A stretch of 37,719 nt of DNA from Candidatus Methanoperedens sp. (GCA_028717345.1 JAQUNZ010000018.1:1-37719), one strand, 5' to 3'; positions 1 to 9,003 are shown, numbered from the stretch's first letter. Notes: generated by a model from the sequence alone, not told the origin. Made by a program: numbers and translations.

Positions 1-2
1 AG

Positions 3-128
3 ACCTGCTTTGCAGATGAATTGATCAACTTTGACTTTGCAGATCCAAGAGCAGCATTCGGCAAGGCGGCACTCAGAGAATGGGACCGCTGCGCTGGAGA
101 GAGAGCATTCGTTATCCCGGCAAAGTAG
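3..128 (+). CDS. C-terminal fragment of an unassigned protein (5' end outside window)
   Basis: The frame is open from the left edge to a TAG at 126-128 and gives 41 residues ending in [11 protein letters not shown]. The composition is that of a normal soluble protein and a strong hairpin terminator follows 17 bases later, so this is very likely the true end of a gene that starts outside the window. I do not recognise the family from so short a tail and assign no function. Confidence 0.6.
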   Translation, partial: TCFADELINFDFADPRAAFGKAALREWDRCAGERAFVIPAK

Positions 129-145
129 AATGGTAAAAAATCAGG

Positions 146-181
146 TAAATAAGTATGTATCATACTTATTTATCTTTTTTT
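146..181 (+). terminator. hairpin plus oligo-T terminator
   Basis: A perfect 12-bp stem (146-157 with 161-172) and a 3-base loop are followed by TCTTTTTTT. It sits just behind the TAG at 128 and should end the transcript of the left-edge gene. Confidence 0.75.
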
Positions 182-246
182 GTGCAGGTTTAAAATAACA
201 AACACTTACAAATAATTCCATAATATCATCTATGATAAAATCAAAT

Positions 247-312
247 ACCATCGCTGAACCTATAGAATTGATGAATTATGGAACTGAATTAAGTTCACCA
301 TTTGGCGATGGT
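247..312. repeat. imperfect inverted repeat in the intergenic region
   Basis: ACCATCGC (247-254) pairs with GCGATGGT (305-312), and TGAAC (255-259) pairs with GTTCA (293-297), which leaves unpaired bases at 298-304. The stretch 182-382 has no credible ORF. It could be an unclassified structured RNA, the end of a mobile element or a regulatory site; nothing in the sequence decides. Confidence 0.4.
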
Positions 313-382
313 GAAGGGAAGAGGGGTCAGCCACGTTAAATATTTATCAACCTCCCTTCCCACTTATTTATATTCTGAATAA

Positions 383-1636
383 TTAATACTGTATCCTCTT
401 TCTATTGTCAATAGAATATACCGTCTGTTGCAATTGGTTTTTTCCAGAGGTAATATTTTCGTCAAGAGAAAACAGAAGTTTTTTTGACAACTCAAGTTCT
501 TTTTCAGCAGAAGCCAGATCCTCCTGCAGCACAGATATCCTTTCACTCGTATTTGCTTCCTCAAGCACTATGTTCATTTTTGCTATCTCCTCTTTTTTTA
601 CATTGATCCTGGATGAGATAGCCTGATATTCTTTCATAAAATCCCCGATCTTTGATACAGAATAATTTATCTGTTCAAGGATCTTTTCGCGTTTTTCCGG
701 ATTAAAAGCTGTCGTGTCCTTCTGGATAATGTTCTGAACTTCAATAAGATACTCAGGAGAAGCGGATTTTGGATTTGTCAGGAATGATTGAAGCTCTTTC
801 TTGAAGTCAGGCGAGAGTTCGTATTTTCCTGCATCATTCAGCTGTTTTAGTCGTTGAAGGGGTTTGTTTAAAGGAACAAGAAGAGTAATGATGTCAGATT
901 CCGCATCTTTAGCTGTATTTTCAAGATCTACAAGTTCATTCCTGCTGATCAAATATTGTTTCCATTCTTCACTTCCTGAAATCCGCGCCAGATCCTCACT
1001 ATCCAGTTCTATCTTCGTTTTTATAGAATCTACTTTCTTCTCGAATTCTAATATTATTTTTTTCTGATTTTCAATTCGGGATATCAGGTTCGTAATATTC
1101 AGAACTGATTTTTCGGCATTATCAATAGCAACAAGCACTTTTTTATTGCCTCCTATGGGTTCGACAAGCTGATTCAAAAGCCTTCCAAGCTCATTCACTT
1201 GTGCAATGACATTTTTTGAATCCTGAAAAAACACCATTTTTGTATATTGGTAGCTCTTCATCATGTTCTCAAGACACATTGTAAGTGTCTGAATAGCGTT
1301 TTCATGGAACTCAATAACGGTCTTTATGTCAGTTGTTTTCGGTATATTGATATTGGTCAACAGCAGCCTGACCTGCTTGACCATGTTATCCCTGTTGCTT
1401 ATCGCAATTTTTACCATCTTTAGGTGAAATCTCCCTTCAGGCTCTGCTTTTTCAAGCTCTGATGCGCTTTTTTCAATACCATCAAGCGCATCCGCAATAT
1501 CAGAATACACAGATTCTGCGTGCTTACCATGTGATAATCTGTCCCTGCTTGATGAAAGCCATTGAGGGAGCTCATCAAACTTTATTTCGACCGGGTCAGG
1601 CACTTTTTTCCCGAATATTTTTTCGATCCAGCTCAC
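383..1636 (-). CDS. coiled-coil protein of unknown function
   Basis: The protein has 417 residues, no signal peptide and no membrane segment. After an N-terminal part starting [11 protein letters not shown] it is mostly helical and charged. Long heptad-like stretches lie at about 185-260 and 325-400, rich in E, K, I and L. The start is a GTG overlapping the TGA of trpB2 (GTGA), with AAGGAT just upstream, so translation is coupled to trpB2. I see no catalytic motif. A cytoplasmic structural or scaffolding role is possible but unproven, and the link to tryptophan synthesis may be only co-transcription. Confidence 0.8.
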   Translation of the reverse strand: MSWIEKIFGKKVPDPVEIKFDELPQWLSSSRDRLSHGKHAESVYSDIADALDGIEKSASELEKAEPEGRFHLKMVKIAISNRDNMVKQVRLLLTNINIPKTTDIKTVIEFHENAIQTLTMCLENMMKSYQYTKMVFFQDSKNVIAQVNELGRLLNQLVEPIGGNKKVLVAIDNAEKSVLNITNLISRIENQKKIILEFEKKVDSIKTKIELDSEDLARISGSEEWKQYLISRNELVDLENTAKDAESDIITLLVPLNKPLQRLKQLNDAGKYELSPDFKKELQSFLTNPKSASPEYLIEVQNIIQKDTTAFNPEKREKILEQINYSVSKIGDFMKEYQAISSRINVKKEEIAKMNIVLEEANTSERISVLQEDLASAEKELELSKKLLFSLDENITSGKNQLQQTVYSIDNRKRIQY

Positions 1637-2940
1637 ACTATATCCTTCATTTCACCACTGAAATAACTATCGTATGAAGCCATGTCGAAATGCCCATGAC
1701 CGCTCAGGTTAAAGAGTATGGTCTTTTGTTCGCCGCTCTTCTTGCATTCAATTGCCTTATCTATCGCGCATTTTATAGCATGAGATGATTCAGGAGCAGG
1801 GACTATGCCCTCGCACCGCGCAAATGTAACGCCTGCTTTAAAGACCTCTGTCTGGTCATAGGCGACCGCATCAATGATATTATCTGCATAAAGCTGGCTC
1901 ACGATGGGAGAGTCCCCATGATACCGCAGACCTCCTGCATGGATCGCAGGCGGTATGTATTCATGCCCCATTGTGTACATCTTAAGTAGGGGAGTGAGTC
2001 CTACGGTATCACCGAAATCATACCTGAATTCTCCGCCTGTGAGGCTGGGGCATGCAGTTGGCTCTACGCCGATAACCTCCATATCCTTTTTGCCGGAAAG
2101 CTTGTCCATAAGGAATGGGAAGCTTATACCTGCGAAATTGCTTCCTCCCCCGACACTTCCTATGATATAATCCGGGTAATCCTCGACCTGTGCTAACTGT
2201 TCTTTTGCTTCCTGACCGATCACTGTCTGGTGAAGCATTACATGGTTCAGGACGCTGCCAAGGGAATAGTGCGTGTTTTCATGGGTCGCAGCATCTTCCA
2301 CAGCCTCGCTGATCGCAATTCCAAGGCTTCCAGGTGAATCCGGGTCTTTTTCCAGTATCTTCTTTCCAGCATTCGTGCTGCTGCTTGGTGAAGGGATTAC
2401 ATCTGCCCCCCATAGTTGCATGAGAGATTTTCGATAAGGCTTTTGCTGGAAGCTTATTTTTACCATATAGACCGTGCATTTGAGTTTAAATAAAGTGGTT
2501 GCAAGGGCAAGAGCGCTTCCCCACTGACCTGCGCCTGTTTCTGTGGCAAGCCTTTCTATTCCTTCTTTCATATTGTAATAAGCCTGGGCGATGGCTGTAT
2601 TTGGCTTATGGCTGCCTGCAGGGCTAACGCCTTCGTATTTATAATATATCTTCGCAGGGGTCTTGAGTTCTTTTTCAAGACGGTGTGCCCTGTAAAGTGG
2701 AGACGGGCGCCAGAGCGCGTAGATATCCCTTATCTCATCAGGTATGGTTATGAACCTGTCCTGGCTGACCTCCTGTTTTATCAATTCCATAGGGAAAAGA
2801 GGTGAGAGGTCTTTTGGACCTATTGGCTCTTTTGTCCCGGGATGAAGAGGCGGAGAGACCGGTGTGGGCATATCAGGCAGGATGTTATACCATTTTTTTG
2901 GGATGTCATTTTCATCAAGGGTTATTATTGTTTTTTTCAT
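1633..2940 (-). CDS. trpB2: tryptophan synthase beta chain, TrpB2 type
   Basis: This PLP enzyme should condense indole with serine to tryptophan. The 435 residues match the longer TrpB2 group found in many archaea, with the extra N-terminal segment ([16 protein letters not shown] at about 25-40) that ordinary TrpB1 lacks. The PLP lysine is K112 in GSHKPNTA, and the phosphate-binding glycine loop is GSVGGGSN at 261-268. No trpA is near, which is normal for TrpB2, since it often acts without an alpha subunit and can use free indole or phosphoserine. The ATG at 2940 faces aroA across a shared intergenic region, so two aromatic amino-acid genes are divergent. The coiled-coil gene downstream is coupled by a GTGA overlap. 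Confidence 0.93.
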   Translation of the reverse strand: MKKTIITLDENDIPKKWYNILPDMPTPVSPPLHPGTKEPIGPKDLSPLFPMELIKQEVSQDRFITIPDEIRDIYALWRPSPLYRAHRLEKELKTPAKIYYKYEGVSPAGSHKPNTAIAQAYYNMKEGIERLATETGAGQWGSALALATTLFKLKCTVYMVKISFQQKPYRKSLMQLWGADVIPSPSSSTNAGKKILEKDPDSPGSLGIAISEAVEDAATHENTHYSLGSVLNHVMLHQTVIGQEAKEQLAQVEDYPDYIIGSVGGGSNFAGISFPFLMDKLSGKKDMEVIGVEPTACPSLTGGEFRYDFGDTVGLTPLLKMYTMGHEYIPPAIHAGGLRYHGDSPIVSQLYADNIIDAVAYDQTEVFKAGVTFARCEGIVPAPESSHAIKCAIDKAIECKKSGEQKTILFNLSGHGHFDMASYDSYFSGEMKDIV

Positions 2941-3016
2941 ATGAAATCTCAGATTGTATATTTGCAGGGTAGTATATCAACTTTAAGATTTGATTACTGT
3001 TTTAATTCATAAAAAG

Positions 3017-3028
3017 TATAATTTAAAT
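3017..3028 (+). promoter_or_regulatory. probable TATA box for aroA
   Basis: TATAATTTAAAT lies about 50 bases before the preferred aroA start, preceded by the A-rich BRE-like AAAAAG. Transcription would start near 3050 and give a short leader. Confidence 0.4.
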
Positions 3029-3076
3029 GAACAATCAGTATCAATAAATAGTTGCATGGTCATTAAGCCTAATCAC

Positions 3077-4348
3077 ATGAAATTCGTTATCCAGAGGTCA
3101 GAGATAAAAGGCACTGTTAATGCCCCACCGTCTAAAAGCTATACGCACAGGGCTATAGCGATAGCTGCGCTCTCAAAAAAGGCGACCGTAAATAATCCTC
3201 TTATTTCAGAAGATACAAAAGCCACGATAAGGGCATCTGAGGCTTTTGGGGCAAGTATTGAGCAGAAGAAAGATTCACTTATTATTAAAGGATTTGATGG
3301 AAAACTCAAGACACCGGATAATGTACTGGATGTGGCAAATTCAGGCACAACGCTGCGCATTATGAGTGCAGTAGCTTCACTTGCAGAAGGCGCAACAGTT
3401 CTTACAGGAGATGCAAGCATCAGGACTCGACCGAACACTCCTTTGCTCAATGCTTTGAACGATCTTGGAGCTGAAGCCTTCTCAACGCGAAACAATGGCA
3501 TGGCTCCAATAGTTGTGAGAGGGAAGATGAGAGGGGGACGCGTATATATAGACGGCTCTATCAGTTCACAATTCATTTCTGCTCTTCTCATTGCGAGTCC
3601 ATTTGCAAAGAATGAGACAAAAGTAATGATAAAAGGTGAATTGAAATCAAGACCTTATGTTAATATCACAATAGACATGCTCAAAGATGCAGGAGCAAGG
3701 ATCATCGAAGATAGTCCTAACTCATTTACCATTCCACCTCAACAGGAATACAACCTGAAATCATATAATGTTCCCGGAGACTTCTCATCAGCATCGTACA
3801 TGATGGCAGCCGGGGCGCTGTGCGGAGATGTGACCATAAAGAACATGTACCCCACCGAGCAGGGCGATTCAGCGCTTATCGATATCCTGAAAAAAATGGG
3901 GGCGAACATCATATGGGATGAGAAAAAAGGTGAGGTAAGGGCAAGCAAGAGCGAGCTTGCGGGCATTGCGGTGGATGTCGGGAAGACCCCGGATCTTGTT
4001 CCCACGCTTGCGGTGCTCGGCGCCGCATCAAAAGGCACGATGGTCATCGAGAACGCAGAGCATGTGAGATATAAAGAAACTGACAGGCTACATGCGATGA
4101 CAGTGGAGCTAAAAAAGATGGGCGTGGACATTATTGAGGAAAAAGACAGGTTGATCATCAGGGGTAGAACACTGAAAGGAGCGCAGGTGCACGGGTGGGA
4201 TGACCACAGGATCGTCATGGCGCTTGCTGTTGCAGGGATGGTTGCAGGAGGGACGACTATTGATACAGTAGAGTCGGTCAGCATCTCATACCCCGGATTC
4301 TTTGATGACTTGAAAAAGATAGGTGCAGGCGTTTCTGAAGCCCAATAA
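3077..4348 (+). CDS. aroA: 3-phosphoshikimate 1-carboxyvinyltransferase (EPSP synthase)
   Basis: The enzyme joins shikimate-3-phosphate and phosphoenolpyruvate to EPSP in the shikimate pathway. I chose the ATG at 3077 (423 residues) because MKFVIQRSEIKG begins exactly where the family begins; an upstream in-frame start at 2990 adds 29 unconserved residues ahead of the likely promoter. Family marks are PPSKSYTHRA at about 17-25 (catalytic K20, S21), NSGTTLR at 88-94, RTRPN at 116-120, GSISSQF, ETDRL and DDHRIVMALA near the C-terminus. The gene ends with a TAATG overlap with the next ORF. No clear Shine-Dalgarno site precedes the start. Confidence 0.95.
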   Translation: MKFVIQRSEIKGTVNAPPSKSYTHRAIAIAALSKKATVNNPLISEDTKATIRASEAFGASIEQKKDSLIIKGFDGKLKTPDNVLDVANSGTTLRIMSAVASLAEGATVLTGDASIRTRPNTPLLNALNDLGAEAFSTRNNGMAPIVVRGKMRGGRVYIDGSISSQFISALLIASPFAKNETKVMIKGELKSRPYVNITIDMLKDAGARIIEDSPNSFTIPPQQEYNLKSYNVPGDFSSASYMMAAGALCGDVTIKNMYPTEQGDSALIDILKKMGANIIWDEKKGEVRASKSELAGIAVDVGKTPDLVPTLAVLGAASKGTMVIENAEHVRYKETDRLHAMTVELKKMGVDIIEEKDRLIIRGRTLKGAQVHGWDDHRIVMALAVAGMVAGGTTIDTVESVSISYPGFFDDLKKIGAGVSEAQ

Positions 4349-5052
4349 TGAGCAATATGGATGAAATTGATATTTATAAATCCGCATCTTCCGGGATCGC
4401 GTGGTTAAAAAACCAGGATATCACAGAAATAAAAGATCTGTCGAGGTCTATCCAGGCATTATCATTATGGGGTGAGAAAACGGTTCATCTTATGGGAATT
4501 TTACTCACAAGAAAAAAAGGTGAGTTCTGGGAAACTGATAAGCCTCTTCTTGATACTGCAAGAGCGTGCAGCGCTCTAGCTGGTTGCGGGATAATAGCAG
4601 ATGAGCCTGTTAACTGGATACTCGGACAGCAAAAGAACGGGAACTGGGGCAATAGCGAGATCGAGACATCATACGCCCTTATAGCACTGGGAGATGCTGG
4701 CATGAAAAACGAGTCCGGGTGCGAATGGCTGGTCAGCAATTATGGGAAAAAATGGGAACATATCGGAACAACATCGCTTATTATTACTGCTCTGTTAAAA
4801 CAGAATGAGGAAAAGTATCTGGATTTCATATTAGACCGCACCGGCTGGATATTATCAAAAAAAGAGTCTGGCGGATGGACTTATACTGCAACCAGCAATC
4901 TTGCTATACAGGCTTTGATACTTGCGGGAGAAGAGGATATTGACCCCTCGATCGAATGGCTTATGGGAAGACAGGTTAATGGAAACTGGGGCGACATTAC
5001 GTCGACTGCGCTTTCTCTTATCTCATTAAATATGTACCGGCACAATAATTAA
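4348..5052 (+). CDS. prenyltransferase/squalene-cyclase-like repeat protein
   Basis: The 234-residue protein carries QW-like repeats of the alpha/alpha toroid fold: WLKNQ near 19, ILGQQKNGNWGN, ESGGWTYTATSNLAIQALI and WLMGRQVNGNWGD. Each is followed by a helix rich in A, L and I. It is far shorter than real squalene or oxidosqualene cyclases (over 600 residues), and I see no DXDD or DCTAE catalytic motif, so a binding or partial-toroid role is more likely than cyclisation. The ATG overlaps the aroA stop (TAATG), so it is translationally coupled to aroA. No signal peptide is visible. Confidence 0.75.
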   Translation: MSNMDEIDIYKSASSGIAWLKNQDITEIKDLSRSIQALSLWGEKTVHLMGILLTRKKGEFWETDKPLLDTARACSALAGCGIIADEPVNWILGQQKNGNWGNSEIETSYALIALGDAGMKNESGCEWLVSNYGKKWEHIGTTSLIITALLKQNEEKYLDFILDRTGWILSKKESGGWTYTATSNLAIQALILAGEEDIDPSIEWLMGRQVNGNWGDITSTALSLISLNMYRHNN

Positions 5053-5069
5053 AAGGTAAGGGGGTGGTC

Positions 5070-5091
5070 GTAACCTTAAGAGGTTACTTTT
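5070..5091 (+). terminator. hairpin followed by TTTTAT
   Basis: GTAACCT (5070-5076) pairs with AGGTTAC (5081-5087) over a 4-base loop, followed by TTTTAT. It lies 18 bases after the stop of the aroA operon. The rest of 5092-5252 shows no ORF I would support. Confidence 0.5.
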
Positions 5092-5252
5092 ATGGTGATA
5101 TTGGGTTATGGTGGTGGTTAGAAAAGTTACCGCCCGCCTTACAAACAATACTATGACTGCACAACACGATCATTGTGATTGCTACTATTGATACTACTAA
5201 AGGTAATCTTAATAATGGTTCGGATTGAAGAGGGACAAAAGAGAAGATAATC

Positions 5253-6269
5253 ATGAGTAAAATTGCAGCAGTTATAAATGGTGACGGCGTAGGTCCTGAG
5301 CTTGTTAGCAGCATGCTCAGGGTAGTTGAAGCCGCAGGTACGAATGTTGAATTTATCAAGTGCGAAGCAGGCGCGCAATGGTGGGAAAAGAACGGCGGGG
5401 ATTCGTTGATACCTCCTGAGACATGGGATGCATTATCAAACAGTGATGCAGGGTTTAAAGGTCCGACCACGACCCCGGGCGGCGCTGGCTCACCGAAGAG
5501 CGTGGCAGTATCCATCCGCCAGAAGTTCAACCTGTACGCCAATGTGAGACCGATAAAATCTTTCCCGAACACCCAGAAACCACTTGGAGATGTAGATTTT
5601 GTGTGTGTGAGAGAAGGCACTGAAGGGCTGTATTTCGGGAAGGAAGTGCAGTTGACCGATGATGTTTATATAGCGATCAGAAAAATAACGCGACCAGCAT
5701 GCAGGAACGTAGCGCGTTACGCATTTGAAGAGGCGGCGCGAAGGGAATGGAAACACGTGGTGGCGATACATAAAAGCAACATACTCAAAATGACCTGCGG
5801 GACTTTCCTTGAGGAAGTTGATAAAGTCAGGAAGGATTATCCCAACATCGAACTTGAAGAATACCATATCGATAATATCGCACAGCAGTTGATCAAGAAC
5901 CCCCAGATATTCAACAACAAAGTTCTCCTCTCGACTAACCTTTTCATGGATATCCTGAGTGAAGAGTGCTCTGCGCTTGTGGGCAGCATCGGGCTCATCT
6001 ATTCTGCAAATATTGGTGACTGCTATGCCATGTTCGAACCTGCCCATGGCTCTGCGCCAAAATATGCGGGTCAGGATAAGGTAAACCCTGTTGCAACTGT
6101 TCTTGCGGGGGCATGGATGCTTGATTATCTGGGTGAATATGAGAATTCAAAAGCGATATTTACAGCGACGGAGAAAGTTATTTCAGAGGGTAAGAAGGTT
6201 ACCTACGACATGGGCGGGCATGCGAAGTCAAGTGAGATGGTGGATGAGATAATAAGGAAGATCGCCTAG
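5253..6269 (+). CDS. isocitrate/isopropylmalate dehydrogenase family, probably NADP-isocitrate dehydrogenase
   Basis: The family oxidises and decarboxylates 2-hydroxy acids bearing a malate moiety. The 338-residue protein opens with the typical INGDGVGPEL. The substrate loop SVAVSIRQKFNLYANVRP (83-100) has the serine and arginine spacing of isocitrate dehydrogenases. The cofactor loop HGSAPKYAGQDKVNP (265-279) keeps the K270-Y271 pair that marks NADP use in E. coli Icd. Metal ligands fit D207, D233 and E237, the last an Asp-to-Glu change. Length is closer to LeuB, AksF and NAD-Idh (about 330-360) than to E. coli Icd (416), so isopropylmalate or homoisocitrate dehydrogenase cannot be excluded. 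The gene stands alone. Its TAG overlaps the stop of the convergent gene in a CTAG. Confidence 0.88.
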   Translation: MSKIAAVINGDGVGPELVSSMLRVVEAAGTNVEFIKCEAGAQWWEKNGGDSLIPPETWDALSNSDAGFKGPTTTPGGAGSPKSVAVSIRQKFNLYANVRPIKSFPNTQKPLGDVDFVCVREGTEGLYFGKEVQLTDDVYIAIRKITRPACRNVARYAFEEAARREWKHVVAIHKSNILKMTCGTFLEEVDKVRKDYPNIELEEYHIDNIAQQLIKNPQIFNNKVLLSTNLFMDILSEECSALVGSIGLIYSANIGDCYAMFEPAHGSAPKYAGQDKVNPVATVLAGAWMLDYLGEYENSKAIFTATEKVISEGKKVTYDMGGHAKSSEMVDEIIRKIA

Positions 6270-8074
6270 ATATTCTTATAAAAAAGGGTAAACCTGTATT
6301 CATTATTCGGCGGTCTCTCCATCTTCCTGAAAAGGATGAATTCGGGCGTGAGATCAGACGGTCTGAACCAGTACCAGGACATCCGTGCGCTGTTAAGCCG
6401 GATGTAATCGCTTCCGAGATTGCGCTGCATGATATCAGCTTCTGTCCCGTTCCCGTCAGAATCGTGCACTACGATGAGCGGGGCATTGAATCTGGCGTCC
6501 ATACTCACCTTCCATTCCACATCAGGATAATGGCGTGCATACCACAGCAACAGGGTCTCCATATTTTCATCAGTAACCTGTATCCTTGTTGACTGGTTGC
6601 TGTACTGTGAAGATATCTCGAAAATCTTTGTAACGAACTCAGAAAATTTCTGCGGCGGCTGCCCTGCCTGTATCATCGGTTCATCTGTATTGGCATAATT
6701 AATATAATTCAATTGAATGCTTGAATGGACAAAAAACAGACCGCTGGCTATAAGGAAAATAATTGTAAATGTTCCGGTTCTTGACTTTATTTTTAACCTG
6801 GGCAGCAATTCTCCCAGATATGCAGCCGAGATTATTGCAAGAGGCAATAGCGGGTTCAATACAAGCCACTGGACTTTTTCCTGGAGATACGAATAAACAA
6901 AAAAGCTGGTCAATCCCCAATAGATCAAAAAAGCAAAAAAAAGATTCCGAATATAAAGTACACCAACGATCCCCAGCAGGAGAAGCGGAAGAAATATGAT
7001 AATCGAGGATTGGATGTAGGATATTGGTAAGAATCTTCCTGCAAATGCATAGTTGTCTGCTATGAGATACATTACGCCCACAGCCACCCAATAAATAAGC
7101 AATACTATCAGCAGCTTACCTTTTTTCCTGCCGTGGAAGCCATAATAGAACATACCAAGAATTCCAAATACAAGTAGGGGTAATTCATAAAGTGCAGTAA
7201 TGCCCAGATAGAAAAAATAAGGTCCACCCAGGCGCTGTATCCTGTGCATCTCATACCAGGCGGAAATCGCTTTTTCAACTGTGGTTTTCATGCCCCCGAT
7301 ATCAAAGATGTTTCCTGTATAGAACAGGGAAAAAACAACAAGGACTACAAGAATGAGAAATACCCCTTCTGCAATCAGGATAATAAATTCTTTATCTGGC
7401 ATTTTCATTCTACCTATCAGACTTCTTAAATACCGTTCCCTTATGAAAAACAGTACCAGGAACAGGGCTATCAAAGCCATTGTGATGTACGCGTTCTCTT
7501 TCAGGGCTGCCATGGAGGAAATTGCTATCCCCCCAAGCGCAAGATAAAAGATCCTTTCAATAGAATACCCGGCGGTAAAATGAAGGTCCAATAACGAAAC
7601 TGACTTCCTGTCTTTATCAAATGCTTCTGCGTATTTTACAGCGCAAACAAGAGCCAGCAGCGTGAAGAACGATATGAATATGTCTTCCCTGTAGAACCTG
7701 GAGTAATACAGGAACGAAGGCGAAAGAGCGAGAAAGAATGCGGCAAAAAGCATGCCGGCATTCCCCAGATATCTTCTAAGAGGTATCAGCAAAAAGATCA
7801 TCGATGCGCCAAGGATCGCGGGAAGCAACCTGGATGAAAAAATAGTGTCACCAAGGAGCCGGTACATTTCTGATGTGACGTAGTACATGAACGGACCATG
7901 GAAATACGGATCATATGTGTAGATACCGTCATTGAATAATTTGTATGTGCCATATGCCACAGCTGCTTCATCATGGTGGAAAACCCTCTCGTCAAGGTGA
8001 TATAGCCTCAGGAAAAATGCAAGAATAATTATTAGAAAAAAAACAAGATACAATCCAAAATGTCTTTTTTTCAT
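6266..8074 (-). CDS. Agl23-like membrane glycosyltransferase (GT39/PMT-like), copy 1
   Basis: This is an integral membrane protein of about 602 residues with roughly a dozen hydrophobic helices. The first extracytoplasmic loop, after TM1, has the acidic DERVFHHDEA motif typical of lipid-phosphate-sugar-dependent glycosyltransferases, followed by FHGPFMYY and SFLYYSRFYRED. This matches the archaeal 'flippase activity-associated Agl23' family, linked to protein or lipid glycosylation at the cell surface. A soluble C-terminal part of about 130 residues follows the last helix. Start: ATG at 8080 or 8074 (MFMKKRH). I prefer 8074 because the paralogue at 33685 begins MNKRQ at the matching place. 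It is one of two close copies in the window; substrate unknown. Confidence 0.82.
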   Translation of the reverse strand: MKKRHFGLYLVFFLIIILAFFLRLYHLDERVFHHDEAAVAYGTYKLFNDGIYTYDPYFHGPFMYYVTSEMYRLLGDTIFSSRLLPAILGASMIFLLIPLRRYLGNAGMLFAAFFLALSPSFLYYSRFYREDIFISFFTLLALVCAVKYAEAFDKDRKSVSLLDLHFTAGYSIERIFYLALGGIAISSMAALKENAYITMALIALFLVLFFIRERYLRSLIGRMKMPDKEFIILIAEGVFLILVVLVVFSLFYTGNIFDIGGMKTTVEKAISAWYEMHRIQRLGGPYFFYLGITALYELPLLVFGILGMFYYGFHGRKKGKLLIVLLIYWVAVGVMYLIADNYAFAGRFLPISYIQSSIIIFLPLLLLGIVGVLYIRNLFFAFLIYWGLTSFFVYSYLQEKVQWLVLNPLLPLAIISAAYLGELLPRLKIKSRTGTFTIIFLIASGLFFVHSSIQLNYINYANTDEPMIQAGQPPQKFSEFVTKIFEISSQYSNQSTRIQVTDENMETLLLWYARHYPDVEWKVSMDARFNAPLIVVHDSDGNGTEADIMQRNLGSDYIRLNSARMSWYWFRPSDLTPEFILFRKMERPPNNEYRFTLFYKNI

Positions 8075-8115
8075 GAACATATAATATGCAAAGCCTTATT
8101 TAACTTATTTATCAC

Positions 8116-8129
8116 CAAAAACTTTATAC
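8116..8129 (+). promoter_or_regulatory. BRE/TATA element of the repeat-protein gene
   Basis: AAAAACTTTATACC has the A-rich BRE followed by a TATA core about 60 bases before the ATG at 8187, which implies a leader of about 35 bases. The same region must hold the promoter of the divergent Agl23-like gene; GATAAATAAG on the minus strand (about 8104-8113) is a candidate. Confidence 0.45.
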
Positions 8130-8186
8130 CCTATCATTTGATTCAAATAATATAGATGCAGGTATAGACCTCATCGTTTAACAAAA

Positions 8187-8870
8187 ATGGCAGAAGAAAA
8201 AGTTATCGCATATATCAAAAAATGCCTTGAAGAAGGGAAGATGCCTGAAGCCATAGATACATCCAAAATGGCTGGTGTGCCGCTATCAAAAGAAGAATTA
8301 AATAACTATATCCATAAATATCTTGAAAACGGATGGGTTTCCAGGGCATTAAAAGGCTCAAAAGCATCAGGAATCGAGCTTACACCGGAAATCATCACGG
8401 ACTATATTAAAAAATATCTTGACGAGGGGCGAATTTATTCTGCTGTTGATGCTGCAAAGCTCATCGGGAAACCTCTTCCGGCTGAAAAGCTTGTAAGTAT
8501 CGGGAATGAGTACCTGATAAATGGCAATCTTACTTCAGGCCTGGAAGCATACAAACTTGCAGGAGAGATACCGCAAGCAGAGGTACTCATCACATGTGGA
8601 AAGACGTGCTTCAGTAATGGTCAGCTCTCACATGGCCTGGAAGCCTACAAACTTGGGGGTAGTAAGCCGACCGTGGAAGAACTCATCGAGTGCGGAGAAG
8701 TGTGCCTGTGCGAAGGGGAGATAACTCAGGGTCTGGAAGCATTTGAATTAGCCGGCAAGACCCCAACAAAAGAGATGCTTCGTGAGTGCGGTGAAGTGTG
8801 TCTCATTGAAAGACGCGTCGATGATGCACGAAAAGCTTTTGTTGCAGCACTTACAGTAAATAATATATAG
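8187..8870 (+). CDS. alpha-solenoid protein made of exact 32-residue repeats
   Basis: After eight residues the protein consists of six repeats of exactly 32 residues (9-40, 41-72, 73-104, 105-136, 137-168, 169-200) and a 27-residue seventh. The unit reads roughly YIxKYLxEGxxxxGLEAxKLAGxxPxxEELxx, two amphipathic helices, like TPR or Sel1 repeats but two residues shorter than a TPR. From repeat 5 on, each unit opens with CGxxC (CGKTC, CGEVC, CGEVC), while repeats 1-3 have YIxKY or YIKKC there, so the array drifted in blocks. No signal peptide or membrane segment is seen. A protein-binding scaffold is likely; partner and role are unknown. Confidence 0.82.
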   Translation: MAEEKVIAYIKKCLEEGKMPEAIDTSKMAGVPLSKEELNNYIHKYLENGWVSRALKGSKASGIELTPEIITDYIKKYLDEGRIYSAVDAAKLIGKPLPAEKLVSIGNEYLINGNLTSGLEAYKLAGEIPQAEVLITCGKTCFSNGQLSHGLEAYKLGGSKPTVEELIECGEVCLCEGEITQGLEAFELAGKTPTKEMLRECGEVCLIERRVDDARKAFVAALTVNNI

Positions 8871-8878
8871 TAATAAAA

Positions 8879-8894
8879 ACATTTAATTAAATGT
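8879..8894. repeat. perfect 16-bp AT palindrome
   Basis: ACATTTAATTAAATGT reads the same on both strands. It lies 9 bases after the repeat-protein stop and about 95 bases before the response-regulator start. It could be a binding site or a weak hairpin. Confidence 0.4.
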
Positions 8895-8961
8895 AAGGGT
8901 ACTTGGCTAGTCATCTGGATCAAATTGTTGTTTTTTCCATAGATGAGCAGCGACGGATAAA

Positions 8962-9003
8962 ATGACAAAAGTGCTTGTTGTGGAGGAAAATGCACCCGAA
9001 TGA
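8962..9003 (+). pseudogene. 13-codon receiver-like N-terminal scrap
   Basis: The ORF reads MTKVLVVEENAPE and then stops. This is how many receiver domains begin (MxKVLVVEDN). It overlaps the start of the real response-regulator gene in another frame, and that gene repeats a KVLVVDDEE stretch shortly downstream. I read it as the remnant of a duplicated or frameshifted receiver, or a short coupling leader peptide. Confidence 0.4.

Noticed and set aside
364-626. Small ORFs on both strands at the left end (66 and 73 residues)
   Set aside because: They overlap the coiled-coil gene in other frames and show no family features or ribosome sites.
2990-3076. N-terminal extension of aroA by 29 residues
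   Set aside because: The extra residues precede the conserved start of the family, and the likely TATA box lies inside the extension.
3139-4284. 150- and 181-residue ORFs antisense to aroA
   Set aside because: Antisense shadows with S/P/F-rich composition and no motifs.
5490-6047. 185-residue ORF antisense to the isocitrate dehydrogenase-like gene
   Set aside because: No start signal, no family features; the sense strand encodes a clear enzyme.
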